Source: Clostridiales bacterium (lineage in GTDB: Bacteria > Bacillota > Clostridia > Lachnospirales > CAG-274). Taken from it: a stretch of DNA of 46,117 bases. The notes beneath the pieces were generated by a model, which was given only the letters and a program-made list of their open reading frames with translations, had not been told where the DNA came from and did not search any database. The stretch spans positions 1,937-48,053 of the forward strand of contig JAJQFU010000057.1 in the NCBI GenBank assembly GCA_021200955.1, read 5' to 3'. Position numbers and translations under genes: made by a program. This document shows positions 41,485 through 46,117 of the stretch, piece after piece. The stretch's first letter is position 1, and the number at the start of each line of letters is the position of its first letter.

Positions 41485-42924
41485 ATGTCATTGAAGGTTT
41501 TAATGGTAGCGTCTGAGGTATCGCCCTTTGCTAAAAGCGGCGGTCTCGGCGATGTAACAGGTTCACTTCCGAAGGCATTACAAAATGCGGGGGTTGAGGT
41601 TTGCGTAGTATTTCCTAAATATAAGTCTGTAAAGCAGGAATATGTAGATTCCGCTGAATATATAACAGGCTATGACGTAACTCTTGACTGGAGAGTTCAG
41701 CACGCCGACATTTTCAAGCTTAAGGCAGACGTTCCTACCTATATGATAGGCAATGATTTTTATTTCGGCAACAGAGACGGTTATTACGGCTACGGCGATG
41801 ACTGCGAGAGATTTACTTTCTTCTCAAAGGCAGCTTTGGAAATGATTAACTACATCGATTTTATTCCCGATGTAATTCACACAAACGACTGGCAGACAGG
41901 TCTTGTAATCCTTTATCTTAAAGACAAATATTCAAAGATAAGCTTCTATCAGAATATTAAGTCTCTTTATACTATCCACAACTTACAGTATCAGGGCGTA
42001 TTCCCCTCAAGCTGTCTTTCACTTATGGAGCTTGACTACGGCTATTTGACCTCTGACAAGCTTGAATTTTACGGCGCAGTAAACCTTATGAAGGGCGGAC
42101 TTGTTTATGCCGACGCTATAAACACTGTTTCAAACACATACGCAGAAGAGGTTAAGCGTCCCGAATACGGCTATCAGCTTGACGGTGTTATGAGAAGCAG
42201 ATACAATGTTCTTTACGGAATTGTAAACGGTATCGATTATGAAGAAAATAATCCTGCCACAAGCAAAAAGATTTTCGTAAATTATGACGTAAACTCAATT
42301 GAAAAGAAGAAGGAAAACAAGTTTAAGCTTCAGGAAGAATTAGGTCTGCCTGTATGCGACGTACCTATGATTTCAATTATTTCACGTCTTGCCGATCAGA
42401 AGGGTATAAACCTTCTTTTGGATATTGCAGGCGAGCTTCTTTCAAAGGACGTTCAGCTTGTAATTTTGGGAACAGGCAACAGCTATTTCGAATACCGCTT
42501 CAGAGAGCTTCAGTCATGGTATCCCAAGAAGGTTTCCGCAAACATTACCTTTAACGATACACTTGCTCAGAAGATTTATGCAGGCTCTGATATTTTCCTT
42601 ATGCCTTCGCTTTTCGAACCCTGCGGCTTAGGTCAGCTTTTCGCTATGAGCTACGGAACTATTCCCGTTGTAAGAACAACCGGCGGTTTGGTAGACACAG
42701 TTGAACACTATAACCCCGAAACTGGCAAGGGCAACGGCTTCAAGTTCCAGGATTTCTTAGGCAGCGGTCTTATGTGGGGCATAAACGAAGCTCTCAGACT
42801 TTATGAAAACAAAGAGCAGTGGACACAGATTATGAAGAACGCTATTAACACACGTTTCTCATGGGATGTTTCCGCACAGGAATATATTAAGCTTTATAAA
42901 ATGCTCTGCAATAAAGAAGATTAA
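41485..42924 (+). CDS. glgA: Glycogen synthase (ADP-glucose dependent)
   Basis: GlgA extends alpha-1,4-glucan from ADP-glucose. It is a GT-B, family 5 glycosyltransferase: KSGGLGDV (K17-V24) binds ADP-glucose, HTNDWQTGL and YTIHNLQYQG lie in the N-terminal domain, and MPSLFEPCGLGQLFAMSYGT is the C-terminal E-x7-E-type nucleotide-sugar site. Its 479 residues are typical. AAAGGAGG precedes ATG. It stands alone without glgC, glgD or glgB next to it, which is unusual, as glycogen genes are often clustered. A strong terminator follows. Confidence 0.95.
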   Translation: MSLKVLMVASEVSPFAKSGGLGDVTGSLPKALQNAGVEVCVVFPKYKSVKQEYVDSAEYITGYDVTLDWRVQHADIFKLKADVPTYMIGNDFYFGNRDGYYGYGDDCERFTFFSKAALEMINYIDFIPDVIHTNDWQTGLVILYLKDKYSKISFYQNIKSLYTIHNLQYQGVFPSSCLSLMELDYGYLTSDKLEFYGAVNLMKGGLVYADAINTVSNTYAEEVKRPEYGYQLDGVMRSRYNVLYGIVNGIDYEENNPATSKKIFVNYDVNSIEKKKENKFKLQEELGLPVCDVPMISIISRLADQKGINLLLDIAGELLSKDVQLVILGTGNSYFEYRFRELQSWYPKKVSANITFNDTLAQKIYAGSDIFLMPSLFEPCGLGQLFAMSYGTIPVVRTTGGLVDTVEHYNPETGKGNGFKFQDFLGSGLMWGINEALRLYENKEQWTQIMKNAINTRFSWDVSAQEYIKLYKMLCNKED

Positions 42925-42936
42925 AACATAATATTT

Positions 42937-42972
42937 CGGGAGCTGTTAAAAATAAAAACAGCTCCCGTTTTT
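42937..42972 (+). terminator. Intrinsic terminator of glgA
   Basis: CGGGAGCTGTT (42937-42947) pairs perfectly with AACAGCTCCCG (42957-42967), followed by TTTTT. Confidence 0.95.
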
Positions 42973-43005
42973 AAATAAAGAAACTATAAACAGGTGAAAA
43001 TTATT

Positions 43006-44283
43006 ATGGAAAATAAACTTTATGACAACAATGAAAAAGCCGAAAAAGTGGTTTTAATTGCCGTTGATTTTGAAAACGGATATCAAAGCGTTGATGAATG
43101 TCTTGACGAGCTTCAGGATTTGGCTGAAACAGCCGGAGCAGAGGTTGTGGGCAGAATGGTTCAGAAGAGAGAAGCCCCAAGCCGTTCGATGTATTTCGGT
43201 AAGGGCAAAACAGAGGAGTTAAAGTATTACTGCGAGACTTTGGAAGCTGATGCGGTAATCTGTGACGACGAGCTGAACCCTTCTCAGACAGACTATCTCG
43301 AAAAAAACACAGGGCTTAAAATAATGGACAGAACCCTTTTGATTTTGGATATATTTGCAAAGCACGCTGTTTCCGCAGAGGGTAAGGTTCAGGTGGAGTT
43401 AGCTCAGCTCAGATATAAGTCGTCACACTTAACAGGCAGAGGCAGGGAGATGTCACGTCTGGGCGGCGGCATAGGAACAAGGGGACCGGGCGAGAAAAAG
43501 CTTGAAACGGACAGAAGAAGAATCGCCGACAGAATAAGCGAGCTTAACAAAAGCCTTAAGGAAATTGAGGAGCACAGAAGCGTCATAAGGGAGAAAAGGC
43601 TTAAGTCTCAGACGCCTATAATTGCTTTGATAGGCTATACAAATGCGGGAAAATCTACTCTTATGAATGCATTGACAGGGTCTGATGTTCTCTGTGAAAA
43701 CAAGCTTTTTGCTACTCTTGACACAACCACCAGAAAAATTAAGCCCACAGAGGAATCAAGACTTGAATATATGTTTACTGACACAGTAGGCTTTATAAAT
43801 AAGCTTCCCCACGGACTTATAAAGGCTTTTAGGTCAACACTTGAAGAGGTTAAGTACGCCGACATTTTGATACACGTTGCGGACGCTTCAAACCCTAACT
43901 GCGGTGAGCAAATGAAGGTGGTTTACAGCCTGCTTGATGAGCTTAAGATTAAGGACGTGCCTGTAATTACGGTATTTAATAAGACGGATAAGGAAATTGT
44001 TACTCCCCTGCCCTCAGACCATAACGCAGAATATATTTTGCAGATTTCCGCCAAATATAAAAAAGGCATTGATACTCTTCTTGACACAGTTGAAAAAATA
44101 GTTAAGTCATTTAAAACAGAGGTTAAAGCCCTTATACCCTATAATGAAGGAAATCTTTTAAACAATGTATATAAAAACTGTGAGATTGTGGAAAGCAGCC
44201 ACAGACAGGACGGAACATTTATAAAGGCTTATGTAAATGAGGAGTATAAACAGAGACTTCAAAAATTTGAGGTTAAGGAGTAA
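43006..44283 (+). CDS. hflX: Ribosome-associated GTPase HflX
   Basis: HflX is an Obg-like GTPase that binds the 50S subunit and splits stalled ribosomes. The N-terminal domain carries REAPSRSMYFGKGKTEEL and DDELNPSQTDYLE; the Gly-rich linker RLGGGIGTRGPGEKKLETDRR is diagnostic. The G domain has GYTNAGKST (about 208-216), DTVGFINKLP and NKTD. The frame opens at GTG 42994, part of the AGGTGA RBS, so ATG 43006 is the start (425 residues). The ACT-domain gene begins four bases after its stop and is surely co-transcribed. Confidence 0.95.
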   Translation: MENKLYDNNEKAEKVVLIAVDFENGYQSVDECLDELQDLAETAGAEVVGRMVQKREAPSRSMYFGKGKTEELKYYCETLEADAVICDDELNPSQTDYLEKNTGLKIMDRTLLILDIFAKHAVSAEGKVQVELAQLRYKSSHLTGRGREMSRLGGGIGTRGPGEKKLETDRRRIADRISELNKSLKEIEEHRSVIREKRLKSQTPIIALIGYTNAGKSTLMNALTGSDVLCENKLFATLDTTTRKIKPTEESRLEYMFTDTVGFINKLPHGLIKAFRSTLEEVKYADILIHVADASNPNCGEQMKVVYSLLDELKIKDVPVITVFNKTDKEIVTPLPSDHNAEYILQISAKYKKGIDTLLDTVEKIVKSFKTEVKALIPYNEGNLLNNVYKNCEIVESSHRQDGTFIKAYVNEEYKQRLQKFEVKE

Positions 44284-44287
44284 GCTT

Positions 44288-44665
44288 ATGAATTTAAAAT
44301 TGAAAGTTATAGAGGGCAGCTTTTCAATCTGCAAGGTTAATAATATAAATGATATTGACTTAAAGAATGAATTTACTTTTGTTTCCGTTACAGATGAAGA
44401 AATATCCCTTGTTTGCAAAACAGAGTGTATAGAAGAAAATGATATAGAGACAGCTGAAAGAGACGACGGCTGGAAAGCCTTCAGAATTGAGGGTGTTTTG
44501 GATTTTTCTCTTTTGGGTATAATAGCTCATATTTCTAAAATTTTGGCTGAAAATAAAATAGGTATTTTCGTTGTTTCAACATATAATACGGACTATATTT
44601 TTGTTAAGGAAAATAATTTTGATAAGGCTATAAAGGTTCTTAAAGACAATAAATATATAATATAA
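44288..44665 (+). CDS. ACT-domain protein (CASTOR/ACT_7-like)
   Basis: The 125-residue protein looks like the paired-ACT family also seen in CASTOR-type amino-acid sensors: an N-terminal half with EFTFVSVTDEEISLVCKTE, then GWKAFRIEGVLDFSLLGIIAHISKILAENKIGIFVVSTYNTDYIFVKE, the best-conserved block. Small-ligand (amino-acid) binding is inferred; no enzyme domain is attached. An upstream ATG at 44237 lies within hflX and lacks an RBS; AAGGAG seven bases before ATG 44288 sets the start. It forms a two-gene operon with hflX. Confidence 0.88.
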   Translation: MNLKLKVIEGSFSICKVNNINDIDLKNEFTFVSVTDEEISLVCKTECIEENDIETAERDDGWKAFRIEGVLDFSLLGIIAHISKILAENKIGIFVVSTYNTDYIFVKENNFDKAIKVLKDNKYII

Positions 44666-44668
44666 AAT

Positions 44669-44707
44669 AACGCTTGTACGTCTACCTTTGGCAGACGTAC
44701 AAGCGTT
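44669..44707. other. Perfect 15-bp hairpin between convergent genes, running into parS
   Basis: AACGCTTGTACGTCT (44669-44683) pairs perfectly with AGACGTACAAGCGTT (44693-44707) around a 9-base loop. The right arm shares its last bases with parS site 2. There is no T run, so it may be a factor-dependent terminator or a structural element rather than a standard intrinsic one. Confidence 0.7.
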
Positions 44708-44719
44708 CCACGTGGAACA
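44704..44719. other. parS: parS site 2
   Basis: CGTTCCACGTGGAACA contains the perfect palindrome GTTCCACGTGGAAC (44705-44718), the same core as site 1 about 5.9 kb away. It abuts the DUF2334 gene stop codon. Confidence 0.88.
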
Positions 44720-44720
44720 A

Positions 44721-45986
44721 TTAATTAAAAGCCCTGAAGTTATAACCATAGTTTCTGATGTAATTTAATATAGCAGGCAGAGCCGCTTCATTTTCATAAC
44801 ACCAATATCTCACATTATTATATTCCGAAATAAATATATTATCTTCATCTATAACAGGATGAAAATACATACTCAAAACATAGCCGTTATTAACGCAGTT
44901 ATCGATATTTCCGTATATAGAAGTATCTCTCTTAAACCTCACATATTCTGCCGGAGTGGTCACATATAAAACATTTTTTCCGGATCTTACAGTTGTTATA
45001 ATCTGATATAACATTGAAGCATCGGGATAACTTTGATAAACTACATCAAAATAATTTTCAGCCATTTTAAGCTGACTGTCAGTAGCTCCGTAATGAGGAA
45101 ACTCGAAAAACTCAGGCTCATAACCCAGCTTTGCCGCAGTCTGCTTAGCCAAAATCATTCTTTGCTGCTGTTCTTCCTCACTGTAGGGAGTTGACGCTCC
45201 CCATTCATAGCCATCCCCGCTTTCATCGCTTCCATATTGATGGGTATAGCCGTGCAGCCCCAAATGTCCGTTATGATCTGTCATATAATCCAAAACATAG
45301 AGAAAATATGAATTATAAAGATTATAATAAACAGAAACATCATTGGTATAATTAAGGCTCGGGCAGGTATAAACGGGAATCCAGCCAAAATAATATTCCT
45401 GACCGTTTAAATAGAGATATTCGGCAGTGTACTTAAGCTTTTCAAGCATTGAAACAGAATATTTTGCTGTTCCGTCGGGCTTCATTCCGTCAGCAGATAT
45501 ATCCTCAAGACGAATGTAAGCGTTGTTTTCTCCTCCGGCTGCGGCATTTGCCAAAACACTTGAATTATATTTCATAACCCTGACATATGTACAGCTTGAA
45601 TCCACAAGCATCTCATAGCCGAATGGGGTTATAAGCTCATAAAGTGAAATATAAGGCTCATTGTTATACAAAACCAAGCCGGGGCGGTTGCTTGCGGCTT
45701 CGTTACTTAAAAAGACAGAACCGCTGTCGGTAGTAATTCTGTAGGCATATTCAAGCTGTGTTATTTCAGCCCCCATAAACTCTATACCCTCGTCAAGGTC
45801 AACGCAAAGTCTGCCGTTGCAGTAAACAGTGTTTGTTGTTACTCCGTTCGGAAACTGAACGCTTACCCCGGCATACTGCGTATTATAGCTTATTCCCGGG
45901 TCGGTATATTGAAGATATTCCTCAGCACTGACCGGTACACATACCATTAAACAAAACAAAACACTAAAAAAAATTTTTTTCATCAT
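44721..45986 (-). CDS. Secreted DUF2334 / polysaccharide-deacetylase-like protein
   Basis: The 421-residue protein has a signal peptide (MMKKIFFSVLFCLMVCVPVSA, written here as positions 1-21 with a likely AEE cleavage). An N-terminal part to about residue 140 resembles copper-amine-oxidase-N/stalk-type domains (CNGRLCVDLDE, PYISLYELITPFGYEML). The DUF2334 domain follows: AYIRLEDISADG (acidic pair), FGWIPVYTCP, HLGLHGYTHQYG with paired His, and FEFPHYGATDSQL. DUF2334 is related to NodB-type deacetylases, so metal-dependent removal of acetyl groups from a surface glycan is plausible but unproven. AGAGGG is seven bases before the first ATG. Confidence 0.82.
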   Translation of the reverse strand: MMKKIFFSVLFCLMVCVPVSAEEYLQYTDPGISYNTQYAGVSVQFPNGVTTNTVYCNGRLCVDLDEGIEFMGAEITQLEYAYRITTDSGSVFLSNEAASNRPGLVLYNNEPYISLYELITPFGYEMLVDSSCTYVRVMKYNSSVLANAAAGGENNAYIRLEDISADGMKPDGTAKYSVSMLEKLKYTAEYLYLNGQEYYFGWIPVYTCPSLNYTNDVSVYYNLYNSYFLYVLDYMTDHNGHLGLHGYTHQYGSDESGDGYEWGASTPYSEEEQQQRMILAKQTAAKLGYEPEFFEFPHYGATDSQLKMAENYFDVVYQSYPDASMLYQIITTVRSGKNVLYVTTPAEYVRFKRDTSIYGNIDNCVNNGYVLSMYFHPVIDEDNIFISEYNNVRYWCYENEAALPAILNYIRNYGYNFRAFN

Positions 45987-46021
45987 ATTAAAACCCTCTT
46001 ATCTTTCTTTTCTCACAAACT

Positions 46022-46049
46022 ATTATATATTAAAATTATTAAAATGCAA
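46022..46049 (-). promoter_or_regulatory. Promoter of the DUF2334 gene
   Basis: On minus: TTGCAT (46049-46044), 16 bases, TATAAT (46027-46022). Confidence 0.65.
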
Positions 46050-46056
46050 TAAAAAA

Positions 46057-46117
46057 ATGTAAGTTGAACCCACCCCTGTCAAGTAGACAGAGCAAATAAC
46101 AAAAGAATTATGTATAG
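46057..46117. mobile_element. Possible insertion-sequence end at the window edge
   Basis: TGTAAGTTGAACCCACCCCT followed by GTCAAGTAGACAG resembles, from memory, the outer ends of IS3-like elements in Firmicutes; CTGTC-aagta-GACAG is a short inverted repeat. No transposase is in the window, so the rest would lie beyond 46117. Confidence 0.3.

Overview
The window looks like chromosomal DNA from a low-to-mid GC, Gram-positive anaerobe of the class Clostridia, probably a gut or rumen organism. The evidence is the AGGAGG-type ribosome binding sites, sigma-A-like promoters, a Soj/Spo0J-type ParA-ParB pair with two parS sites, MecA, PepF, type III pantothenate kinase, DUF4446, and a surface protein ending in a dockerin. 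No rRNA, tRNA, CRISPR array, prophage or complete transposon was seen. The two parS sites and parAB suggest an origin-proximal segment, but dnaA and a DnaA-box cluster are absent.

Layout. (1) 1-8.4 kb is accessory: the 3' part of a leucine-rich-repeat/dockerin surface protein, then two paralogous proteins of 19 Sel1 repeats each. (2) 8.6-12.9 kb: M29 aminopeptidase, coaX (its 3' end runs into a structured repeat), acpS, and the bifunctional NAD(P)H-hydrate repair enzyme. (3) 13.0-15.1 kb: an OmpR-type two-component system. (4) 15.13-15.50 kb: a compact, convergent two-RNA locus with a 23-residue membrane peptide, read here as a type I toxin-antitoxin-like module. (5) 15.6-22.8 kb, minus strand: the ddl-murI-mnmE-mnmG operon and glutamine-dependent nadE. 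(6) 23.0-30.0 kb, plus strand: an Lrp regulator with its aminotransferase, a sirtuin, an orphan protein, ftsZ and a tandem GT2 glycosyltransferase. (7) 30.0-35.4 kb: a cytidylate-kinase-like protein, then asd-dapA-GNAT-dapB (lysine/diaminopimelate), mecA and a single-span membrane protein. (8) 35.6-41.3 kb, minus strand: parA-parB-DUF4446-HAD, pyrE and pepF. (9) 41.4-46.1 kb: glgA, hflX with an ACT-domain protein, a second parS, and a secreted DUF2334 protein. A possible IS end lies at the window edge.

How the genes fit together. Much of the window is cell-wall precursor and division housekeeping: ddl and murI give D-Ala-D-Ala and D-Glu, asd/dapA/dapB lead to diaminopimelate, and ftsZ and parAB serve division and segregation. 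CoaX, AcpS, NadE and Nnr cover CoA, acyl-carrier and NAD cofactors.

The most interesting signal is at 15.13-15.50 kb. Two promoters face each other and both transcripts end at one bidirectional terminator. One RNA encodes a hydrophobic peptide behind a strong but potentially sequestered ribosome binding site. The other is a short non-coding RNA antisense to its 3' end. The peptide mRNA can also form a 7-bp pairing between its 5' leader and its 3' end, a feature reported in known type I toxin mRNAs. I do not recognise the peptide family. Several intergenic regions also carry small palindromic repeats.
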